From Cafeteria roenbergensis (Eukaryota > Sar > Bigyra > Bicosoecida > Cafeteriaceae): a stretch of 64,000 nucleotides of DNA. Below, one piece after another: positions 56,201 through 64,000 of this stretch. Under the pieces are notes generated by a model. The model ran no database searches, had not been told where the DNA came from, and was given only the letters and a program-made list of their open reading frames with translations. Location: assembly GCA_008330645.1 (NCBI GenBank), contig VLTN01000022.1, forward strand, positions 1 to 64,000, read 5' to 3'. A program made the translations under genes and the position numbers. How positions within the stretch are numbered: the first letter of the stretch is position 1; each line of letters opens with the position of its first letter.

Positions 56201-59200
56201 CGCTGTGACGGACGGGCAGGCCGTGGAGGCGGCGGACCACCCCGAGAGGGACATCACGGCGCCGCGGCTCGGGCCCGCAGAGGGCGGAGAAGGGGCCCGG
56301 GTTCGCGTGGGGGCGTCCTCGGTGACGGAAGCGGACTTGGCCGAGGCGGAGGAGGACGACGAGGACGCGGCGGCGGCAGCCTTTTGGGCTGGCGGCAGCG
56401 GGCTGGGCACTGCTCGCAGCGGGGCGAGCGGCTTCTTCGCGGGCGAGGGCGGGCAGCCCCAGTCGGCGAGGGCGCGGGGCGGTGCGGGAGCGACGGCCGG
56501 GGCGGGCGGCAGCGGGGCGGGCGGCGAGTGGGGCGGCGCCGGGGGTGGCACGGCGGGCGCTGGCGGCGCCGGGTCGCACACCCTGTATCTCTCGGGGGCT
56601 GCGAGGAGACCGGCGCGACAGGCGGGCGGCAGCGCGGCGGCTTCCGGCGCCAGCACCTACGGCCGCGTGGACGCCTCTCAGCTGACCTTCTTCGGCCCGG
56701 AAGAGGAGCTGGCTCGGCCTGCGCCGCCCGCCGAGGGGCTGGGAGCGGGGGCGTCGTCCAGCCGGCGGGGGACAGCAGGCTTCGCAGCGGGTCGGAGGAC
56801 GAGCGGCGCGCAGCACCACGAGAGCGGCTCTGCAGGGAGAGGCTCTGCAGGGAGCGGCTCTGCGAGGCTTGATGGCAGCAGGAGTGTGACAGACGGTGGG
56901 GGGGCGCCTGCGCGTTCCGAGGGCAGAGACGACAGCGGCGCCAACGCGGCCCAAGGCGGCGATGCGCCCCCGGGAGGCGGCAGCGGCACAGAGGGCGATG
57001 CCAGACCCGCAAGCGGCGGCGATGCCGCGGCGGCGCGCGGGGCCGAGACGGCGCGCGGTGGCAGAGCGGCGGCGGAACACGCGTCTCCGGGCGAAGCTGC
57101 CGGCTGGGGCGGGATGGAGTTGGTGACGGACGGCGACGCTGACGCCATCGCGGCTCGCCTGTGGGGGCAGGGCACTCCCCGCACTCCGCGGCGCGCCGAC
57201 GCCAACGCGGGGTCGCGAGGTCTCACTCCCGCAATGCTCAGCGACCCGAGGGTGATGGGCGCGCTCCGCCTGGCCCAGCGTGAGGGCGTCAGCATGGACG
57301 TGGCCATGCGCCTGCTTGCTGCGGCCAGCGCGGACGCGGAGGACAGTGCCGCCAGCCCAGCGCAGGGCGCCGGCGGCCGCGGTCCCAGCAGCGCGGCGGC
57401 CACCGCCAGCGTCACGCCGGGCGGCCCGGCTCCGGAGCCACACGCCGACCTGGCGGGGGCGGGCCCCACGCGGCGCCGGTCGCCCAGCGTGCAGGCCATC
57501 GTCCCGGTGCGCCACGGCAGGCGGGTGAAGGTGGTCACGGTGCGAGCGGAGGAGCTGTGGGCTCTGCCGTCGGTCAGAGGTCGCTTGGCGGCGCTGGGCG
57601 TGCTTGCCGTGGCGGCGAGGCAGGCGCGGAGGCGGAGCGTGGCGGCCAAGCTGCTGGGGCTGGGAATGGCGGCGCGGGTGTGCCGGCAGAGCCGTGAGGC
57701 CCGCGTGGCGGCCAAGCTGCTGGCCGTGGGCCTGGCTGCCGGCTCCAGGCGGCGGAGGGTGGTGGGGTCGCTTTCGGCGCGGCTCTTCGCGGTGGGGCTG
57801 CCGCTGCTGCAGCAGCGTTGGGATGCGGCGGAGAGGGCTGCAGCGGCCGAGGCGGCGGAGCGCAAGGCGCAGAAGCAAGCGGCGAAGCTCGCCAAGGCTG
57901 AGTCGGCGAAGGTGCGTCAGGTGCGGTGGGGGGTGCTTACCGAGGCCGACGTGGCCGAGGGCTCTATGTGGGCCAGGCAGAGCGGCGAGGGGGAGGCCGC
58001 GCAGGAGTCGGGCCAGGCCGCAGCCAGCGAGGTCGACGACCTCATGGGCCGCGTGAAGCTCGCGTTCGCAAAGGTGGCGCCAGCGCAGGGGCGAGGGGGG
58101 GGCGGCGCGGACAGCAAGCCGGCCAAGGCCCGGGCGGCGAAGCCAACCAAGGTGTCTCTCATCGCGGACGCGAAGACGCAGCGCGCCCTCGGGATCGGCA
58201 TCGCGGGCGCGGTGCGCGGCACGACGCTGGATGAGCTGAGCAAGGGTATCGCGCAGCTAGACGCCGACGCGCTGGGCGGCCTGGACGCCGCGGAGGCGCT
58301 GCTGGGCATGATGGAGGAGGTGCCGCCGGAGGCAGAGGCGGCGGTGCGGAGCTTTCAGGGCGACCCCTCCACGCTGGACCTGCCCGAGCAGTTCATCCTG
58401 CGGTGCGTGGTGGAGGTTCCTCGGGCCAAGGAGCGGCTCGCGCTGGCCACGGCCCAGGCGTCGCTGTCCGACTCCATGCGCATCGTGCGGCAGCGGGCAG
58501 AGCTCGTGGAGAAGGCGTGTGCGGAGGTGAGGGGGAGCTGGAGATTTCGGTTCCTGCTCCGGGACGTGGTCGTCCCCATCGGCAACCAGCTCAACGCCGG
58601 CACGAAGCTGGGCCAGGCGGCAGGCGTCCGCATCGACACCCTGAGCAGCCTGGTGCAGACGCGCGCGGCCGACAACCGCACCTTTCTCCGATTCATCGTG
58701 GAGGGCCTGGTGGAGTCGGACGACGGCGCCGACTTGCTGCACGTGGTGGACGACTTCCCCACCATCACGGGCACCGCGCCGGCCTTCTTCGCTTGGGACG
58801 CGCTCACTAGCGAGACGGCGGCGCTGCGGAAGGGGAGCGCGCTGGCGAGCAAGGTTCTCGTCATTCCCGAGTGAGTTTGAATCGGCGGGGCATGTGCCGG
58901 CTCGCGCGCCATCAGTGGCTGCGCGGGCGCGCCGCTGCTGCATGCCGGTCGGCTGCGGCAGCCTTGGGACTCGCAATGTCACTTCGCCAAACGCCCTTGC
59001 TGCCTTCGAGTGCTCTCCGCGCGCCCCAAGCCTCCCGCCTCGTCCCCTGATTCGCTGCCCTCGCTTCGATCGCAGGGTGGAAGCTGACGCCGAGCTGTTG
59101 GGACGCGTTCAGGCAATGGCAAGCGACGCCGCTGCCGCTGCCGCCGCCGCCGCCGAGGCCTTTGCAAGCTGCCGCGCGTCGTTTGACGGCATCTGCGAGT

Positions 59201-60162
59201 TCCTCGGGGTGCCACAGGGCGAGATGCCGCCCGACAAGCTCTTCCCGCACATCGCAACGTTCATCGAGCTCGTGGCCAAGGACACCAACTTCGTCGTTGC
59301 GAGGCGGGAGCGACAGCGCAAGGCCAGGGCGCAGGCGGAGGAGAAGGCTTCCCGGGAGCAGACCGCCTCGCCCCCCTCCGCAGAGCCCCTGCCCACTACG
59401 CCGCTGGCGCCGCCGCCTGTGCGCAGGCAGCCGCCTGCCACTGCCCCGCACCCGCAACCGCCCCAGCGGGCCCGCCCCGCCCCGCCGCGCCTCCGCCCGC
59501 CGCCCCCACCCCCGGTCAGCCCCCCCGCCACACCCGACGGCGTGGGCGGTGGGCCGGGGCAGCTGCAGGATGGGACCGTCCCGGCAGCCTCGTCGGCGCC
59601 CGAGCGCAGCTTGCGGCGGCAGCAGCAGCAGGCCGCGCGGTCCCGCGGGTCCAGCTGGGCACGCCGTCACCCAGGCAACGCCGGTGGGCAAGCCTTGGGC
59701 AACGGCAGGTGCGACGACGCGGACGAGCAAGAAGACGACGACGGCGACCTGGATTTCGGCAGCGAGAGCCCTGGCCCGCTGCGAGGCTCCACTGGCACCG
59801 CCTCGACCGCACTCGGAAGGCCGCCCTCGCAGGCGTCTGCCCCCGCTAGCGTGTCCGGCGACGTCCCGATGGCTCTGCCGCGCATGCAGCGCAGCTCCTC
59901 TGCAGCCCCCCCTCGCCGCAGCCGGCGCGCGTCGCTCCTGTCCGACACGGCGTCGGCACGTCTGCCCCAGCGCCAGGGGAGCATCGCTCCCTCGGACGGG
60001 GCCTTCTCGGACCGCATTGCATCCTCTATTCGGTCGTCGATCCGGCGGAACATGCGGCAGAGCGTGGTGGCGCTTTCCGCCCTGAGCGCGTTGGGCAGCT
60101 CCAGGTCGATGGAGGGGCTGATGCCCGAGGCCGAACTGACGGTGGAGTCGGACGATGAGTAA
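53280..60162 (+). CDS. formin (FH2-domain actin nucleator)
   Basis: Formins nucleate and processively elongate actin filaments through a dimeric FH2 domain. Exon 1 is 53280-58870, with the ATG in a clean context. The intron is 58871-59075 (GTGAGT donor, CGCAG acceptor). Exon 2 is 59076-60162, and the phase-2 junction restores IPEVEADAELLG, giving about 2,225 residues. The FH2 domain starts near residue 1544 (VRQVRWGVL, SMWARQ), continues with DLPEQFILRCV and the hallmark VVPIGNQLNAGTKLGQA (GN at about 1768), and ends in exon 2 around KDTNFVVARRERQRKARAQAE. The first 110 residues are well-ordered and helical; residues about 130-1500 are Gly/Ser/Arg-rich and disordered. A run of eight prolines sits near residue 181 and another proline-rich block follows FH2, but none lies directly before FH2, where FH1 normally is. 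Four short helical repeats (AAKLLxxGLAA type) precede FH2. No GBD/FH3 or C2/PTEN domain is recognisable. Confidence 0.87.
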
Positions 60163-60613
60163 GGCGACTGGAGCGTGTAGGTTGTGTGGAGCTGGGGTGC
60201 GCAACAGCGAGATGGCAGCCTGACTCTGAATAGAGGCTCGATGTTCGAATAGCGGCGACATTCACGGCTTTTCGCAACTACGATCCATCGTATTGGCCAG
60301 CAGCGAGTCAACACTCTGGCACAAGAGCATCAGACCGGTCGGGCGCCAAGTGAGGGGGGCGAAAGCCGCCGCGGAAAGCAACAACCCAAGGCGCAGGGAA
60401 CGCGCGGCTGGGTCCGAGGGCTTGTTGCTCTCATCCGCTTGAGCCGGAGGCTTACCCTGCCTCGCGGCGGCGAATGTCGTCACCCGCTCCCCCGCAGTGA
60501 CGGACCGGAACCCAAGTCAGCACCTGCTTGGGCGAAAGTGCAACAATGTTTGCGGGGGCGCTGCGGCCGGCGAGAGGCCTGAGCCGGCCACTGTTCCATC
60601 AAGCGAGCCGGGC
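60163..60613 (+). other. intergenic region between formin and CLU/TPR gene
   Basis: These 451 bp lie between two same-strand genes. The reading frame of the downstream gene is open back to 60443 without an ATG. A good acceptor-like sequence (cgctcccccgcag, ending at 60497) raises the possibility of a short 5' exon further left. I could not identify one with a matching ATG and donor. Confidence 0.5.
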
Positions 60614-63600
60614 ATGTACGCCGACGACGCGTTTGGCCATTTCGCGCAGGGAGGGGCGGGCCCGTTCGTCAGCCGACCCGACGCTGCCCCTCAGCATTGC
60701 CCAGGCAATCCTGATGGAGACGGTTGGCCCGCTGGGGAAACCATCGGCGACCGCGCCTTGCGACTGCGCAAAAAGCCAACGCTGACCAACCACGAACACC
60801 AAGAACGACTGGAGGAGCTTGCCGAAGCCAGGCGGGAGTTCCAGCGCATCACGGAGGGCGCCGCAGATGTCATCGCCCGGGCCTTCCACGAAGCCAAGCA
60901 GCGCAATCGCAGCGGCGACGCCAAGACGCTGCGGAAATTTGCACAGGAGTGCGTGGACGGGACTCCAAGCGGCAACTCTCTGACCGTGGTGGAAGGAGGC
61001 ATTGCGGGCGGCGTCAAGGTGGCCGACCGCAGCACGGGGGCCTTCTTCAAGATCGCCGAGGACACGGTGGGCATCTACAAGGGCTCCTCGGTGATGGCGG
61101 ACAAGGCGGCCAAGCACGAGCTGGCCATGCTCACGCACCTCCACGAGGCGGATGCAGCGCGGCTGCTGACGGTGCCGCTGGCGTCGTGCGTGGACGTGAC
61201 GGTGCGCGATGCCGAGGGGCGTGTCGAGGGCGTGTACCGAGTGCAGGGCTTCTCCCGCCACGCTGTCAGCGGCCGTACGCTGCGAGTGGGATCGGGCGAC
61301 GGCGGAGACTCACTGCACGTGTGCGCGGCGCTGGACAGCGTGGCGGAGGAGCTGGCGACGGGGCTGCACCTGGCCCCGAGTCTGGTGACTCCCAGCTTTG
61401 GCTTGTTCACCCGGCACGAGTACCGGGCTGTGCGGGGCGCCAGGGACGCGGCCCGCTTCCCACAGGCAGGACCGGCCACGGACGCGCTGCTGGCGAGAGT
61501 GGGGGCGGGTCGGCATGCGGCTGAGAGCTCGGGAGTGTGTGCGCAGGTGGAGGCGGAGCACGGCGTGGTGCTGGACCCGCTGCGGCCGGTGCACGCGGAG
61601 CACAGCGCCACCGCGGCAGGCGATGCCGGAGGTGTCACCAGGCGCCTGCCGTTCGATGTGGAGCTGCACGCGCTGCCGTGGGGCGAGGTGGTGCTGCTGG
61701 ACACGCACCGGCTGTGCATCCCCGACGCGGTGGGCGATGCCGAGGCTGCAGGCGGCGGTGGCGGCGGCCAGGTGGCAATCGTGTGGGCTGCTGCTGGCGC
61801 GGCGGCGGCTGCTGCAGCAGCTTCGGCCGCGCCCTCGCCCGCGGCGCTGCATGTGGTGTCTCTGCCAGACACGGGGCTTGACGACGAGGCCCTGGCCTCG
61901 CAAGCTGCACGGAGCGTGGGCCTGCTGTCAGGTGCAGCACGGCCTGAGCGGAGGGATGCAGACCTGGACCCGATGGCTTCGTGCTGCGGCGTGTCCGTGC
62001 TGGAGTCGCGCGATGGCCACCTGCGGGTGCTGCTGCCGCGGCCTGGCCGGTACTGGAGGGCAACCCACCTGACGGCACTCTTCCGGCCCGAGGCGGCGGC
62101 TGTGCTGCGGGAGGCGGGGGCGGACACGGTGTCTCCTGATGCTTTGATGGCAGGCGGAGCTGATGGCGATGGTGTCGAGAGAGCGCGACTGGTGGCGGCT
62201 CACGGTGTGCTGCTGGGCGCTGACAACGTGCGCAGGGCGGCCGATGCGGTGGAGGAGCAGCTGGTCGAGTGCTGGCGGTCGGGGCGGGGCGACGACGTGG
62301 TCTCGGTGCGGGGCGCGGTCAAGGCCGGCCTTCACTCCCGCGGGCTGGGATTGCGGCACGCCTGGACGGTAATGTCCGTGTTGCTGGACCGAGCAGCCGA
62401 GTCCGAGGCTGGCGGTGCCCTCGACCCGGCGGTGATTGGCACCGCCGCGGCGTGCTCAAGCCTCCCGAGCCCCGGGTCGAGCGCAGCTGTAGCCCTCGAG
62501 CAGCTGGTTGCGTGTGGTCCAGCCGGCTACCAACACACCGAGTCGTGGCTTCAGGCGTGCTGCGTGGCTCGAGGGTTGTCGGCGAGGGGGCGAGGATTGT
62601 CCTTCAAGGAAACGGTTCGCTTGGCCGAGATTCTGCGGGAGCGCAGCGCCGGCTGTGTTCTTGCGTGGACAGCGATGCAGGGAGGGTGTGCGCGTCGCGT
62701 CAAGGTATCGGGCTCTGGCGCCCAGCGCGAGCGGGAGGGCGCAGCGCTGGCCCATGGGGAAGGCGGAGCTCGACAGGGCGAGCAGGAAATCAAGACGCAG
62801 TTGCTGGCCCTGCGACAAGCGCAAGGCCTGCGCGCGGTTGCACAAGAATGGCACTTCGGCGCGCGAGCGAAAGACCTGGCGGAGGCGTGTGCTCGAGGCG
62901 CGATCAACGCGGATCTCGAAATGCTCAGCCGGCTCGCAGCAGCGGCTGCTGGGCAAGAGGAGACACCGGGCGATGCTTGCGCTCTCAGCGTGCGAGAATG
63001 CGCGACAAGCTTGAGAGACAAGGGCGAGTACGATGCGGCACTGGAGCTGCTGGAGCGGTGCAGGGTCACTGATGCCACGTCGCTGGGCGAGGAGCACCCG
63101 CAGTTCGCGAACACACTGATGATAATGGCACAATGTTGGATGTTCAAGGGCGAGCACGATGCGGCGCTGGATCTGCTGGAGCGCTGCAAGGACATCCAAG
63201 CCTCGTCGCTGGGCGAGGAACACCCGCACTTCGCGATCACGCTGGGCACAATGGCACAGTGCCGGATGCTCATGGGTGACTACGATGCGGCACTGGACCT
63301 GCTGGAGCGCTGCAAGGACATCCAAGCCTCGTCGCTGGGCGAGGAACACCCGCACTTCGCGAGCACGCTGGGCGCGATGGCGCAGTGTCACCGCGACAAG
63401 GGCGAGTACGATGCGGCGCTGGATCTGCTGGAGCGGTGCAGGGACATCGAGGCCTCGTCGCTGGGCGAGGAGCACCCGAGGTTCGCGAGCACGCTGGCCA
63501 CGATGGCGCAGTGTTGGATGCAGAAGGGGGAGTACGATGCGGCGCTGGGGGTGCTGGAGCGGTGCAGACGCATTGAGGCCTCGTCGCTGGGCGAGGAGCA

Positions 63601-64000
63601 CCCGAGCTTCGCCCACACGCTTTTGTCTACGGCGCAGTGTCGGATGTTCAAGGGCGAGCACGATGCGGCGCTGGATCTGCTGGAGCGCTGCAAGGACATC
63701 CAAGCCTCGTCGCTGGGCGAGGAACACCCGCGGTTCGCGATCACGCTGGGCACAATGGCACAGTGCCGGATGCTCATGAGTGACTACGATGCGGCACTGG
63801 ACCTGCTGGAGCGCTGCAAGGACATCCAAGCCTCGTCGCTGGGCGAGGAACACCCGCACTTCGCGAGCACGCTGGGCGCGATGGCGCGGTGTCACCGCGA
63901 CAAGGGCGAGTACGATGCGGCGCTGGATCTGCTGGAGCGGTGCAGAGACATCGAGGCCTCGTCGCTGGCCGAGGAACACCCGCACTTCGCGAGCACACTG
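60614..64000 (+). CDS. CLU-domain protein with kinesin-light-chain-type TPR array, 3' end beyond window
   Basis: CLU (clustered mitochondria, TIF31-type) proteins bind mRNAs for mitochondrial proteins; this is a divergent relative. The frame from the first in-frame ATG (60614) is open for 1,129 codons to the window edge. CLU landmarks by residue: GAFFKIAEDTVGIY (about 142-155; family FKFAxDxxxxY), DKAAKHELAML (family KAAGHELKGL), VPLASCVDV (187; family VPLMALIDY), TLRVGSGDGG (222; family TLVYGSSDGG), VVLLDTHRLCIPD, LTALFRPE and AGLHSRGLGLRHAW (about 571; family MHxRGINxRYLG). From residue 804 there are TPR repeats of 42 residues (DAALDLLERC, ASSLGEEHP, FASTLGAMAQC), as in kinesin light chain and the C-terminus of CLU. 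The N-terminal ubiquitin-like CLU_N domain is missing, so a 5' exon may be missing from the model. The CLU assignment is by motif order and needs a profile search. Confidence 0.75.
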   Translation, partial: MYADDAFGHFAQGGAGPFVSRPDAAPQHCPGNPDGDGWPAGETIGDRALRLRKKPTLTNHEHQERLEELAEARREFQRITEGAADVIARAFHEAKQRNRSGDAKTLRKFAQECVDGTPSGNSLTVVEGGIAGGVKVADRSTGAFFKIAEDTVGIYKGSSVMADKAAKHELAMLTHLHEADAARLLTVPLASCVDVTVRDAEGRVEGVYRVQGFSRHAVSGRTLRVGSGDGGDSLHVCAALDSVAEELATGLHLAPSLVTPSFGLFTRHEYRAVRGARDAARFPQAGPATDALLARVGAGRHAAESSGVCAQVEAEHGVVLDPLRPVHAEHSATAAGDAGGVTRRLPFDVELHALPWGEVVLLDTHRLCIPDAVGDAEAAGGGGGGQVAIVWAAAGAAAAAAAASAAPSPAALHVVSLPDTGLDDEALASQAARSVGLLSGAARPERRDADLDPMASCCGVSVLESRDGHLRVLLPRPGRYWRATHLTALFRPEAAAVLREAGADTVSPDALMAGGADGDGVERARLVAAHGVLLGADNVRRAADAVEEQLVECWRSGRGDDVVSVRGAVKAGLHSRGLGLRHAWTVMSVLLDRAAESEAGGALDPAVIGTAAACSSLPSPGSSAAVALEQLVACGPAGYQHTESWLQACCVARGLSARGRGLSFKETVRLAEILRERSAGCVLAWTAMQGGCARRVKVSGSGAQREREGAALAHGEGGARQGEQEIKTQLLALRQAQGLRAVAQEWHFGARAKDLAEACARGAINADLEMLSRLAAAAAGQEETPGDACALSVRECATSLRDKGEYDAALELLERCRVTDATSLGEEHPQFANTLMIMAQCWMFKGEHDAALDLLERCKDIQASSLGEEHPHFAITLGTMAQCRMLMGDYDAALDLLERCKDIQASSLGEEHPHFASTLGAMAQCHRDKGEYDAALDLLERCRDIEASSLGEEHPRFASTLATMAQCWMQKGEYDAALGVLERCRRIEASSLGEEHPSFAHTLLSTAQCRMFKGEHDAALDLLERCKDIQASSLGEEHPRFAITLGTMAQCRMLMSDYDAALDLLERCKDIQASSLGEEHPHFASTLGAMARCHRDKGEYDAALDLLERCRDIEASSLAEEHPHFASTL
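63023..64000 (+). repeat. 126-bp TPR repeat array, at least eight units
   Basis: Units start at 63023, 63149, 63275, 63401, 63527, 63653, 63779 and 63905; the eighth is cut by the window edge. All are exactly 42 codons. Units 2-3-4 closely resemble units 6-7-8 both in DNA and protein, giving a four-unit higher-order period of 504 bp. This indicates recent duplication of a multi-repeat block. Confidence 0.92.

Noticed and set aside
53360-60261. Minus-strand frames opposite the formin (for example 56097-57878 and 58912-60261).
   Set aside because: They are antisense shadows of a gene with a clear FH2 domain and correct splice phase.
60528-60785. A short plus-strand frame that could be a small gene between formin and the CLU/TPR gene.
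   Set aside because: It overlaps the start of the CLU/TPR frame in another phase, does not begin at ATG and has no recognisable feature.
62456-63985. A minus-strand repetitive frame (FLAQRRGLDVLAALQQIQRR pattern) opposite the TPR array.
   Set aside because: The sense strand reads as canonical 42-residue TPRs. The antisense repeat is only its mirror and begins beyond a GTG-type start.
1-64000. Possible tRNA, rRNA or other structured RNA genes and virus-like elements.
   Set aside because: Apart from the isolated B-box-like motif near 4435-4445, I saw no cloverleaf, no rRNA-like conserved block, and no reverse transcriptase, integrase, capsid or long terminal repeat signature.

Overview
The window is nuclear DNA from a very GC-rich (by eye roughly 70%) unicellular eukaryote. 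Spliceosomal introns with GTGAG-type donors and CAG acceptors interrupt several genes, and the proteins (a FANCJ helicase, NUP85, a formin, a giant BEACH protein, an ERI1-type exonuclease, a CLU/TPR protein) are eukaryote-specific. I cannot assign a lineage from the sequence alone. Stop codons are rare in such DNA, so very long open frames occur on both strands and in introns. I called genes from domains, splice phase and conserved residues rather than from frame length.

Layout. 1-2517 (minus): 5' part of an ankyrin-repeat gene (ANK-A) that runs off the left edge. 3024-3989 (plus): truncated copy of the 5' end of a FANCJ gene. 3979-4643: a short interval bounded by 30-bp inverted repeats. 4644-14165 (minus): a complete ankyrin gene (ANK-B) of 17 exons and about 573 codons. 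Fifteen of its exons are each exactly 99 bp, encode exactly one 33-residue ankyrin repeat and are flanked by phase-0 introns. 14672-20263 (plus): full-length FANCJ/BRIP1-like helicase. 19240-22648 (minus): ERI1-like DEDDh 3'-5' exonuclease, antisense to the helicase tail. 22972-48851 (plus): BEACH protein of about 8,500 residues. 49274-52920 (minus): NUP85, three exons. 53280-60162 (plus): formin, two exons. 60614-64000 (plus): CLU domain plus TPR array, continuing past the right edge.

The left 15.6 kb is best explained by a tandem duplication with an 11,648-bp offset, covering the ankyrin gene, the shared divergent upstream region and the first 318 codons of FANCJ. The right copy keeps an intact helicase; the left copy was cut at codon 318. 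Within each ankyrin gene the exon and intron units (about 700-750 bp) are themselves tandem repeats, so the region is repetitive at three nested scales.

The genes are unrelated housekeeping functions (DNA repair, RNA turnover, membrane traffic, nuclear pore, actin, mitochondrial or mRNA biology) and do not form a pathway. Their arrangement is regular: three compact head-to-head pairs (ANK/FANCJ, ERI1/BEACH, NUP85/formin) with gaps of about 320-510 bp, separated by convergent ends. The most unusual feature is the ankyrin locus, where gene structure and protein repeat coincide exactly, so exons could be gained, lost or skipped without breaking the frame or the fold.
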